Source: Promicromonospora sukumoe 327MFSha3.1
GTDB lineage: Bacteria; Actinomycetota; Actinomycetes; Actinomycetales; Cellulomonadaceae
Assembly: GCF_000385135.1 (NCBI RefSeq)
Contig: NZ_ARQM01000011.1
Span: 930,001-994,000 of the forward strand
Direction of reading: 5' to 3'
Length of the DNA stretch: 64,000 nucleotides
Part shown: positions 1 to 7,105 of the stretch, piece after piece
How the letters are laid out: every line of letters starts with the position of its first letter
Numbering within the stretch: position 1 is the first letter of the stretch
Program-made: the position numbers and the translations under genes
The notes under the pieces: generated by a model
What the model was told of the DNA's origin: nothing
What the model saw: only the letters and a program-made list of their open reading frames with translations
Databases searched by the model: none

Positions 1-407
1 GCCTCGGTGGCGATCCAGGCCTTGCCGTCCAGCAGGTCCTCCAGCGGCACGTTGGTCGTGTAGCCGCCGTAGGAGTGCGCCATCACGTACTCGTGCTCCG
101 ACTCCACGTTCTCGAAGACCTTGTCCAGGCTCACGCCGCGCCAGGCCATGTCGAGCCTGGACCAGTGGGTCACGCAGTGGATGTCGACCGTGACGTCCTC
201 GACCCCGAGCGCGAGCAGCTCGTCCCAGCTCCACCGGTGGTCGGCGCCGGTCTCGTCGCGGATCGTGAACTCCCAGTCCGCGGTGTCGACCTGCGGGGTG
301 GGTCCGGCGCTGAGCACCGGCCAGTCCTGGACCAGCGTCTGGCCCGGCGGGAGGCGCGGGTCCGCCTCGCGCCTGCGACCGGAGAAACCACGGGTGACGA
401 AGGACAT
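1..407 (-). CDS. Sulfite-oxidase-like molybdopterin-dependent oxidoreductase (3' end outside window)
   Basis: The first 135 residues are visible; the gene runs off the left edge. The reading begins MSFVTRGFSGRRREADPRLP and holds DIHCVTHWSRLDMAWRGV at about residues 76-93. In the sulfite oxidase/YedY-like family the Cys of this block ligates the molybdenum of the molybdopterin cofactor. No Tat or Sec signal is seen at the N-terminus, so a cytoplasmic location is likely. The start at 407 follows a GGGAGGAG ribosome site. It is divergent from the sigma factor gene across a 127-base gap. The substrate is unknown; family members act on sulfite, sulfoxides or protein methionine sulfoxide. Confidence 0.85.
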   Translation of the reverse strand, partial: MSFVTRGFSGRRREADPRLPPGQTLVQDWPVLSAGPTPQVDTADWEFTIRDETGADHRWSWDELLALGVEDVTVDIHCVTHWSRLDMAWRGVSLDKVFENVESEHEYVMAHSYGGYTTNVPLEDLLDGKAWIATE

Positions 408-522
408 GCGCACTCTCCTCCCGGCGACCGTGCCGCGCACGGTTCGATGGTGGGTTCAGCGTAGGGCCGCGACCGGCCCGCGGCGCGCGAACCGGCCCGT
501 ACCGGAGGGTGAGATCGCGCAG

Positions 523-528
523 TAGGGT
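523..528 (+). promoter_or_regulatory. -10 hexamer of a probable leaderless promoter
   Basis: TAGGGT ends exactly six bases before the ATG at 535, so transcription would begin at or next to the start codon. No good Shine-Dalgarno sequence is present. Confidence 0.45.
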
Positions 529-534
529 CGCGCC

Positions 535-1497
535 ATGACTGGTGCGCCTGGTGAGCCGTTGCGGCAGGACGAGCTCGAGGTCTTCGAGGGCCTTCGCGGA
601 CGGTTGGAGGCCATCGCGTACCGGCTGCTCGGCTCGGCGTCGGAGGCCGAGGACGCCGCGCAGGAGACGTTCCTGCGCTGGGAGGCGGCCGACCGGGCGC
701 GGATCCAGGTGCCCGAGGCCTGGCTGACCCGGGTGCTGACCAACCTGTGCCTCACCCAGCTCAAGTCCGCGCGGGCCCGCCGCGAGGTCTACGTGGGCGA
801 GTGGCTGCCGGAGCCGGTGCTGGGCGGCGACCCGATGCTCGGCCCGGCCGACACGGCGGAGCAGCGGGACTCCGTGTCCACCGCGGTGCTCGTGCTGATG
901 GAGCGGCTCACGCCCACCGAGCGGGCGGTCTACGTGCTGCGCGAGGCGTTCGCGTTCTCGCACGCCGAGGTCGCGGACATGCTCGACCTCACCGAGGCGG
1001 GCAGCCAGCAGATCTTCCACCGGGCCAAGCAGCACCTGGCCGCGGAGCGCACCCGTGCGGCGGTGGACGCCGCGGTGGCCCGGCCGGTCGTGGAGGAGTT
1101 CCTGGCGGCGGCCACCAGCGGGCAGCTCGAACCCCTGGTCAAGCTGCTCACCGCCGACGTCGTGGGCGTGGGCGACGGCGGCGGCAAGGTGCCGGCGCGC
1201 GCGAAGGCGGTGCTCGGGGCTCAGGCCATGGCCAAGTTCCTGCGCGGCCTCTTCCGGCCGGCCGAGGCCAAGCGCGCCGCCCTGGGCGGCAGCCCGGACA
1301 TCTACGCGTGGACGGCCAACGGCCTCCCGGCGCTGGTCGTCGTGGTCGGCGACCAGGTGGTCGGCGTGATGACGCTGGAGGCGACCGCCGACGGGATCAC
1401 CGCGGTGCTCAGCCAGGTCAACCCGGACAAGCTCGGCCGGGCCACGCAGCAGTGGGCCGCCACGGAGCACGGGGAGCCGCTGATCAAGGGCTGGTGA
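535..1497 (+). CDS. sigJ: ECF41-type RNA polymerase sigma factor with fused SnoaL-like domain
   Basis: 320 aa. Sigma region 2 spans about residues 10-80 and region 4 about 110-170. They are joined by a linker with WLPEP at 90-94. The C-terminal half (about 180-310) is a SnoaL/NTF2-like domain with DGGGK at 214-218. WLPEP and DGGGK/R are the two hallmark motifs of the ECF41 group. In that group the fused domain replaces an anti-sigma factor and modulates activity, and the sigma factor normally controls a neighbouring carboxymuconolactone decarboxylase, oxidoreductase or epimerase gene. Here the flavoprotein oxidoreductase 102 bases downstream fits that role. The symbol follows common actinobacterial usage. 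Confidence 0.92.
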   Translation: MTGAPGEPLRQDELEVFEGLRGRLEAIAYRLLGSASEAEDAAQETFLRWEAADRARIQVPEAWLTRVLTNLCLTQLKSARARREVYVGEWLPEPVLGGDPMLGPADTAEQRDSVSTAVLVLMERLTPTERAVYVLREAFAFSHAEVADMLDLTEAGSQQIFHRAKQHLAAERTRAAVDAAVARPVVEEFLAAATSGQLEPLVKLLTADVVGVGDGGGKVPARAKAVLGAQAMAKFLRGLFRPAEAKRAALGGSPDIYAWTANGLPALVVVVGDQVVGVMTLEATADGITAVLSQVNPDKLGRATQQWAATEHGEPLIKGW

Positions 1498-1504
1498 TCC
1501 GGGG

Positions 1505-1524
1505 CCTGTGACCGCCGTCACAGG
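1505..1524. promoter_or_regulatory. Perfect palindrome of CRP/GlxR or Rex type upstream of the flavoprotein gene
   Basis: CCTGTGAC-CGCC-GTCACAGG has perfect 8-base arms and contains TGTGA-N6-TCACA. That core is the consensus of CRP-family GlxR sites in actinobacteria and also the core of Rex operators. The right arm (CGTCACA, 1516-1522) also resembles the ECF41 -35 element TGTCACA at 6 of 7 bases, but a matching CGTC -10 element 16 bases on is weak (GTTC). The site could be an operator over the sigma-dependent promoter, or less likely a terminator for the sigma factor gene. Confidence 0.5.
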
Positions 1525-1599
1525 TGCGATCTGTCAGGGTTCGGCGCGCTGTCCGGTTCAGGAGGCACAACCGTCCCGAACGACAGGAGCTGACGGATC

Positions 1600-2811
1600 A
1601 TGAAGCACCGCATCGTCATTCTCGGAGCCGGGTATGCCGGAGCCTCCGCCGCCGGCCGCCTGGCCCGCCGGCTGCACCCGGACGACGTCGAGCTCACCCT
1701 GGTCAACGCCGAGCCCGACTTCGTCGAGCGGGTCCGCCTGCACCAGCTCGCCGCGGGGCAGGACCTGAAGGCCCGCCCGCTCGCCGACATGTTCGCCGGC
1801 ACCGGGGTGACCCTGCGGGTCGCCCGCGTGACCGGCGTCGACGTCGACCGCCGGACGGTCGCCCTCGCGGGCGCGGACGGCGCCCCCGGCGCGGACGGAC
1901 CCGCCGAGCTGGCCTACGACACGCTCGTGTACGCCCTGGGCAGCTCGGCCGACGACCACCAGGTGCCCGGCGTCGCCGAGCACGCCCACGAGCTCGCGGG
2001 CCGCGGCGGCGCGCTGCGCCTGCGCGACCGCCTGGCCGCGCTCGGACCCGGTGGGCGCGTCGTGGTGGTCGGCGGCGGGCTGACCGGCATCGAGGCGGTC
2101 ACCGAGATCGCGGAGACCCGCCCGGACCTGGACGTCGCCCTCGCCGTCCGCGGCGACCTGGGCGCCTGGCTGTCCGACGCCGGGCGGCGGCACCTGCGCG
2201 GGGTGCTCGACCGGCTCGGCGTCACCGTCCACGAGCACACCGACGTCGCCCGGGTCACCGCCACCGCCGTCGAGACCGCCGCCGGCGGCACCGTCCCGGC
2301 GGACGCCGCCGTGTGGACCACCGGGTTCGCCGCCCACCCGATCGCCGCCGCGACGGCCCTGGAGCTCACCGACCGCGGCCGCATCGCCGTGGACGCGACC
2401 ATGCGCTCGGTCTCCCACCCGGACGTCTACGCCGTGGGTGACGCGGCGCAGGCCGACGGCCCCCTGGGCAACCCGCTGCGCATGTCGTGCGCCTCGGGCA
2501 TCCCGATGGCGTGGCTGGCCGCGGACAACGTCGCGGCGCGCCTGACCGGCGGCCGGGTCCCGCACACGCCGCTGGGCTACGTGCACCAGTGCATCAGCCT
2601 GGGCCGCGGCGACGCGATCATCCAGTTCGTCACGTCCGACGACCAGGCCCGCGCGGCGGCTCCCGGCGGCCGGCTCGCGGCCCGGTACAAGGAGATGGTC
2701 TGCGCCGGGGCCTACTGGACGGTCGCGCACCCGATCCAGTACCCCGTGCGCCGGCGCCGGCTGACGGCGGCGTCGGGTGAGGTTCCGGCGGGGAGCGCGG
2801 TAGGGGCGTGA
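1600..2811 (+). CDS. NAD(P)/FAD-dependent oxidoreductase, NDH-2-like
   Basis: 403 aa. An N-terminal FAD-binding Rossmann motif (VILGAGYAGASAAGRLA, about 5-21) is followed by YDTLVYALGS at about 105, a second nucleotide-binding motif VVVVGGGLTGIEAV near 150 for NAD(P)H, and the FAD-closing YAVGDAAQ motif near 285. This is the layout of type II NADH dehydrogenases and related pyridine-nucleotide disulfide reductase-fold enzymes. There is no CxxxxC redox pair near the N-terminus. No membrane helix is evident. The start at 1600 has GGAG ten bases upstream. It lies directly behind the ECF41 sigma gene and is its likely target. The electron acceptor is unknown. Confidence 0.85.
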   Translation: MKHRIVILGAGYAGASAAGRLARRLHPDDVELTLVNAEPDFVERVRLHQLAAGQDLKARPLADMFAGTGVTLRVARVTGVDVDRRTVALAGADGAPGADGPAELAYDTLVYALGSSADDHQVPGVAEHAHELAGRGGALRLRDRLAALGPGGRVVVVGGGLTGIEAVTEIAETRPDLDVALAVRGDLGAWLSDAGRRHLRGVLDRLGVTVHEHTDVARVTATAVETAAGGTVPADAAVWTTGFAAHPIAAATALELTDRGRIAVDATMRSVSHPDVYAVGDAAQADGPLGNPLRMSCASGIPMAWLAADNVAARLTGGRVPHTPLGYVHQCISLGRGDAIIQFVTSDDQARAAAPGGRLAARYKEMVCAGAYWTVAHPIQYPVRRRRLTAASGEVPAGSAVGA

Positions 2812-2841
2812 TCGGCGGGTCCGGGGCGCGGGACCACCGTC

Positions 2842-2847
2842 TACGCT
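2842..2847 (+). promoter_or_regulatory. -10 hexamer of a probable leaderless promoter
   Basis: TACGCT ends six bases before the ATG at 2855. No ribosome site is visible between them. Confidence 0.5.
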
Positions 2848-2854
2848 GGGCGCC

Positions 2855-4543
2855 ATGGACGACAGGCCAGTCATCCTGCTGGCAGGCGGCGAGCACGCCG
2901 ACGTCGTCGAGCAGGAGTTCCGCGCCCGGTATGACCGCGACTACCGGATCGAGCTGACCGGCGGCGTGGCCGCGTGCCTCGACCGGGCCCGGGAGCTCGT
3001 CGGCGAGGGCGCGCAGGTCGCGATGGTCGCCGCCGAGCACCACCTGCCCGACGGCACGGCGATCGAGCTGCTGCACCAGCTCCCCGCGGTCGTCGCGACC
3101 TCCCGGCGGGTCTCGCTCGTCCCGTTCGAGTACTTCAACGACAGCCTGGACGAGCTGCGCGAGGCGATGACGCGCCGGGAGCTGGACACCTACGTCATCC
3201 TCCCGCGCGGGCCGCGCGACGAGGAGTTCCACACCGCGCTGATCGAGCTGCTCTCCGAGTGGGGCTGGTCGGTCGGCCGCCCCGTCGTCACGGTGACGGA
3301 CCTGGTGGCGGGGCCGGGCGACCGGAATGCCGCGGCGATCCGGGACCTCCTGGAGCGCCTCGGCTTCCCCTACCGCTCCCTCGAGCCGGACGACGACGAC
3401 GCGCAGGCGATCCTCGAGGCCGCCGGCCCGGGGGCCGAGCTGCCCGTGGTCAGCACGTTCCGGGGCCAGGCGCTGTCCGCGGCGACCCCGGCCGCCGTCA
3501 CCGAGGCGATCTACGGCGGGTTCGACTCGATCCCCGAGGGCGTGATCGCGGACGTCGCGATCGTCGGCGCCGGGCCGGCGGGCCTGGCCACGGCGGTGTA
3601 CGCGGCGTCCGAGGGGCTGGCCACGGTGGTGCTGGAGCGCGACGCGATCGGCGGCCAGGCCGGGTCGAGCTCGATGATCCGGAACTACCTCGGGTTCCCG
3701 CGCGGGATCTCGGGCATGCGGTTGGCGCAGCGGTCCCGCATCCAGGCCAGCCGGTTCGGCGCGCGGTTCTTCACGGGGCGCTCCACGGTCCGGATCGAGC
3801 CGGGCCCGCCGCACGAGCCCGAGCACCAGCACGTGCACGTCCGCGGCGCGCAGCTCTGCGCCCGCACCGTGGTGCTCGCGACGGGCGTGACCTACCGGCG
3901 GCTCGGTGTGCCGAGCGTCGAGGATCTCGTGGGCGCCGGGGTGTACTACGGCGCGGCCACCTCGATGGCGCGCGAGATGCAGGACCGCGACGTCTTCGTG
4001 GTGGGCGGCGGCAACTCCGCGGGGCAGGCCGCCGTGCACCTCGCCAAGTTCGCGGGCGCGGTGACCATCCTGGTGCGCCGCGCGAGCCTCGCCGAGACCA
4101 TGTCCGACTACCTGGTGCGCGAGATCGAGGCGACGCCCACCATCCAGGTGCGCACCCGGACCGTCGTGGCCGACGGCGGCGGGGAGGGCTGGCTGCAGTG
4201 GCTGCGGCTGGAGGACCTGGACACGGGCGAGTCGGCCAAGACCTCCGCCGACGGCCTGTTCTGCCTGCTCGGGGCCGAGCCCGACTGCGCCTGGCTGCCC
4301 GAGGGCGTGGCGCTCGACGAGCGCGGCTTCGTGCTGACCGGCCGGGACGTGCCCCGCGAGGCCTGGGTCGACGGCCAGCCGCCGGCGAGCCTCGAGACCA
4401 CGGTGCCGGGCGTCTTCGCGGTCGGCGACGTGCGCGCGGGGTCGATGAAGCGCGTCGCCTCGGCGAGCGGCGAGGGCGCCTCGGTGCTGCCGCTGGTCCA
4501 CGCCCACCTGGCGCGCCTGCGGGCCCGCGAGTTCGGCGCCTGA
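2855..4543 (+). CDS. Thioredoxin-reductase-fold flavoprotein fused to a degenerate receiver domain
   Basis: 562 aa in three parts. Residues 1-130 look like a response-regulator receiver, but the phospho-acceptor region reads VAMVAAEHHLPDG, with Ala where Asp is expected. Residues 135-205 resemble a glutaredoxin/thioredoxin fold without a CxxC. Residues 225-555 carry FAD binding (AIVGAGPAGLATAVYA), NADP binding (VVGGGNSAGQAAVHLA) and the closing VFAVGDVRAG motif. In thioredoxin reductases a CxxC lies between the two nucleotide motifs; here the equivalent stretch reads VYYGAATSMAREM, with no cysteine. Such fusions are usually annotated as fused response regulator/thioredoxin-disulfide reductases, but thioredoxin reduction is doubtful here. 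It appears to be a monocistronic, leaderless gene. Confidence 0.85.
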   Translation: MDDRPVILLAGGEHADVVEQEFRARYDRDYRIELTGGVAACLDRARELVGEGAQVAMVAAEHHLPDGTAIELLHQLPAVVATSRRVSLVPFEYFNDSLDELREAMTRRELDTYVILPRGPRDEEFHTALIELLSEWGWSVGRPVVTVTDLVAGPGDRNAAAIRDLLERLGFPYRSLEPDDDDAQAILEAAGPGAELPVVSTFRGQALSAATPAAVTEAIYGGFDSIPEGVIADVAIVGAGPAGLATAVYAASEGLATVVLERDAIGGQAGSSSMIRNYLGFPRGISGMRLAQRSRIQASRFGARFFTGRSTVRIEPGPPHEPEHQHVHVRGAQLCARTVVLATGVTYRRLGVPSVEDLVGAGVYYGAATSMAREMQDRDVFVVGGGNSAGQAAVHLAKFAGAVTILVRRASLAETMSDYLVREIEATPTIQVRTRTVVADGGGEGWLQWLRLEDLDTGESAKTSADGLFCLLGAEPDCAWLPEGVALDERGFVLTGRDVPREAWVDGQPPASLETTVPGVFAVGDVRAGSMKRVASASGEGASVLPLVHAHLARLRAREFGA

Positions 4544-4554
4544 GGCGGGGAGGC

Positions 4555-4631
4555 CGGCAGTTTGCCTCGCAGACTCGGCACTCGGCATTGAGATCGGTCC
4601 ATCCCTGGACCGATCTCAATGCCAACTGCCG
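4555..4631. repeat. Long intergenic hairpin, family B
   Basis: An 18-base perfect inverted repeat (arms 4584-4601 and 4606-4623, loop TCCC) sits inside an outer pair CGGCAGTT (4555-4562) / AACTGCCG (4624-4631). The inner arm contains CATTGAGATCGGTC, which recurs with one change at 63270-63283 beside another nested hairpin. It may end transcription of the flavoprotein gene or be a REP-like mobile palindrome. No T-run follows. Confidence 0.7.
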
Positions 4632-4690
4632 AGCTCAAGATGTGGCACCTCCTCGCGCGCTGAGACCGCTTGTCTCATAACGTGTCGAGC

Positions 4691-6988
4691 GTGAAGCGCA
4701 CTGCAGGGGGCATGAGCGCGCTCGCGACGGCGGTTCTCGTCGCGATCGGCGCTGTCATTCCGGCGATGTCGGCCTCGGCGGAGACCACCGCCGGCTGGGC
4801 CGAGTGGGACCCGTTGTCCGGTTCGGCCGGGGACTGGTCCACGAGCGTGCGGCTCCCGGCGAAGGGCTTCCCGGAGGCGACGGTGACCTCCGACTCGCGC
4901 GGCGGCGTCGGCGTGATCTCGGGGGCGTCCTCCTGGCTCGCCGCGGCCACCCCGCCCGGCGAGGTCTACGGGTCGAGCCGCGACCAGCAGTACCTCAACC
5001 TGCGGCCGCAGGCCGACCGGCCCTCCTCGCCGTCGACCACCACCTACACCTTCGAGCGCGCCACGCCGCCCGGCGGCTGGGCGTTCGTGCTCGGCGACAT
5101 CGACGCGGACCGCGCGGTGGTGACCGCGCTCGGCGTGGACGGCCGGGAGCTCGCGGGCGCGGAGCTCGGCTTCCAGGGCGGCTTCAACTACTGCTCGGGC
5201 GCGGGGTCGCCGTCGTGCACGGGGGACCCGGCGGACGTGCCCGCCTGGGACCCGGCCACCGGCGAGCTGCTCGGCAACCCGGACGCGAACGACACCTCGG
5301 GCGCCGCGGGCTGGTTCCAGCCGACGACGCCGATCAAGTCGCTCACCGTCCAGTTCTTCCAGCGCAGCGGGTTCCCCGTCTACCAGACGTGGTTCGCCTC
5401 GCTGGCGCGCGACATCTCCGGGACCGTGAACCTCGTCGACGGGGCCGGCGCCCCGCAGGGCGTGCTGCCGGGCGCGAAGCTCACGCTGTTCGGCCCGGAC
5501 GGCGCCCAGCTCGCCACGACCACGTCGGACGAGAGCGGCCAGTACGCCTTCCCCGGCTACACCGCCGCGGACGGGTACGCCGTGGAGCTGACCACCCTGC
5601 CCGAGGCCGACGACGACCACCCGTACGGTCTCGTCCCGTACGGTGAGCGGACGGTCGAGGACGTCGACCTCGGCGACGCCGACGCCACCGGCGTCGACCT
5701 CGCGGCGCGCGACGTCGCCCCCGTGGCCGTGAGCGGTACGGTCCTGACCGACGACGGCGAGCCCGTGCGCGGGGCGACCGTGACCCTCACCCCGGTCGGC
5801 GGCGGCGTGCCGCTCACGGCCGTGACCAGCTCGACCGGCGAGTACCTGATCGACCACGTGGCCTGGGACGCCGAGAACGACCGCCCGCAGGAGTACACCT
5901 TCTCGCTGAGCGACCTGCCCGAGGGCTTCGCCGTCGGCTCGTCGCCGGACCCCGTCACGGTGCGGGTGGGCCAGGAGGAGGCCAGTACCGGCAACGACTT
6001 CGTCGTCCGGGCGCCCGCGTCGCTCTCCGGCACGGTGACCGTGGGCGGGGAGCCCGTCGCCGGCGTCGTCGTCACGCGCGAGGGGCCGGGCGGGAGCGTC
6101 AGCACCACGACCGACGCCGACGGCACCTACCGGTTCGACGAGGTGCCCGCCGGCGACCACGCGGTCCGGATCACCGTGCCCGACGGCTACCGCGCCGACG
6201 GCCCCGCCACGCGGGACGTCACGGTCGGCGCGGACGACGTGACCGACGTCGACTTCGGCCTGTCGCACCCCGGGGCGATCGGCGGCACCGTGGCCGACGA
6301 CGCGGGGGAGCCCGTGGCCGGCACGACCGTCACGGTGACCGGCCCGGACGGCCCGGTCACGCTCGTCACCGACGACGTGGGCGGGTACTTCGTGGGCGAC
6401 CTGCCGCCGGGCGACTACACGATCGTCGTCACGCTGCCCGAGGGGTACACGGCCGAGGTCGTCGAGCGGTCCGTCACCGTCACCAGCGCCGGCGAGGACC
6501 TGCTGCAGGAGGACTTCGCCCTGGTCAACGGCCCCGTCGAGCCCCAGGGGCAGCCGGCCGGCGGCACGGTCACCCACGCCGGGGGCGCGCCCGTGCCCGG
6601 CACCCGGGTGACGGTCACGGATGCCGACGGCACGCCGGTCGCCGCCACGAAGGCGGACGACGACGGCGCCTGGCGCACCCGGCTGCCCGCCGGCACGTAC
6701 ACCGCCGTCGTGCACCCCGGGGAGGGGTACGTCGTGGACGGCGAGGGGCGTATCACCTTCGAGGTGGCCGACGCCGAGGTGACCGGCCTCGACTTCGTGC
6801 TCGCCAACGCCGCGCAGGCCCCGAACCCCGGACCGGGCACCGACCCGTCGGCCGGCCCCGAGCCGGACCCGGCGGAGCCCGGCGACCTGGCCGCCACGGG
6901 CGCGACCGTCGGCTCGGTGACGCTGGCGGCCGGCGTGCTCGTGGCCGCGGGCGTCGCGATGGTCCGGGGGTCACGCCGCCGGAGCTGA
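4691..6988 (+). CDS. Secreted, sortase-anchored surface protein with repeated carboxypeptidase-regulatory-like (Cna-B type) domains
   Basis: 765 aa from the GTG at 4691. The signal peptide (KRT then a hydrophobic run) ends near ASA/ETT at about residues 30-32. Residues up to about 240 form a unique, probably folded domain. Five beta-sandwich repeats follow, each opening like SGTV..DGxGxPVxGxxVTVT. The C-terminus has LAATG, a hydrophobic segment and RGSRRRS, which is a class E (LAXTG) sortase signal typical of high-GC Gram-positives. The protein is therefore expected on the cell wall, with the repeats as a stalk. The start is uncertain: TTG 4670 and GTG 4682 are in frame and no ribosome site is clear. 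4691 places Lys-Arg at the signal N-terminus. The ligand is unknown. Confidence 0.82.
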   Translation: MKRTAGGMSALATAVLVAIGAVIPAMSASAETTAGWAEWDPLSGSAGDWSTSVRLPAKGFPEATVTSDSRGGVGVISGASSWLAAATPPGEVYGSSRDQQYLNLRPQADRPSSPSTTTYTFERATPPGGWAFVLGDIDADRAVVTALGVDGRELAGAELGFQGGFNYCSGAGSPSCTGDPADVPAWDPATGELLGNPDANDTSGAAGWFQPTTPIKSLTVQFFQRSGFPVYQTWFASLARDISGTVNLVDGAGAPQGVLPGAKLTLFGPDGAQLATTTSDESGQYAFPGYTAADGYAVELTTLPEADDDHPYGLVPYGERTVEDVDLGDADATGVDLAARDVAPVAVSGTVLTDDGEPVRGATVTLTPVGGGVPLTAVTSSTGEYLIDHVAWDAENDRPQEYTFSLSDLPEGFAVGSSPDPVTVRVGQEEASTGNDFVVRAPASLSGTVTVGGEPVAGVVVTREGPGGSVSTTTDADGTYRFDEVPAGDHAVRITVPDGYRADGPATRDVTVGADDVTDVDFGLSHPGAIGGTVADDAGEPVAGTTVTVTGPDGPVTLVTDDVGGYFVGDLPPGDYTIVVTLPEGYTAEVVERSVTVTSAGEDLLQEDFALVNGPVEPQGQPAGGTVTHAGGAPVPGTRVTVTDADGTPVAATKADDDGAWRTRLPAGTYTAVVHPGEGYVVDGEGRITFEVADAEVTGLDFVLANAAQAPNPGPGTDPSAGPEPDPAEPGDLAATGATVGSVTLAAGVLVAAGVAMVRGSRRRS

Positions 6989-7023
6989 GCCTTGCGGGGA
7001 CCCGAGAACTCCCTCTAGTGTGC

Positions 7024-7038
7024 ACATGTCATACATGT
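7024..7038. promoter_or_regulatory. Candidate GntR-family operator upstream of the beta-helix gene
   Basis: ACATGT-CAT-ACATGT is an inverted repeat 68 bases before the next start codon. Its core ATGT-N3-ACAT (7026-7036) has the form of FadR/FCD-type GntR operators. Similar sites lie at 10607-10617 and 15361-15371, and the preceding nine bases TGCACATGT are shared with the 15349 region. Confidence 0.4.
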
Positions 7039-7105
7039 TCCCTCGCTGAGTCGGTGCTGCCGTCCGGGCGACGGGGAGCACGACACACGACGAGGGAGTC
7101 TCTCG

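Noticed and set aside
4670-4690. TTG at 4670 as start of the surface protein
   Set aside because: No ribosome site; it would add seven residues (including His and Asn) before the Lys-Arg of the signal peptide. It cannot be excluded, only judged less likely.
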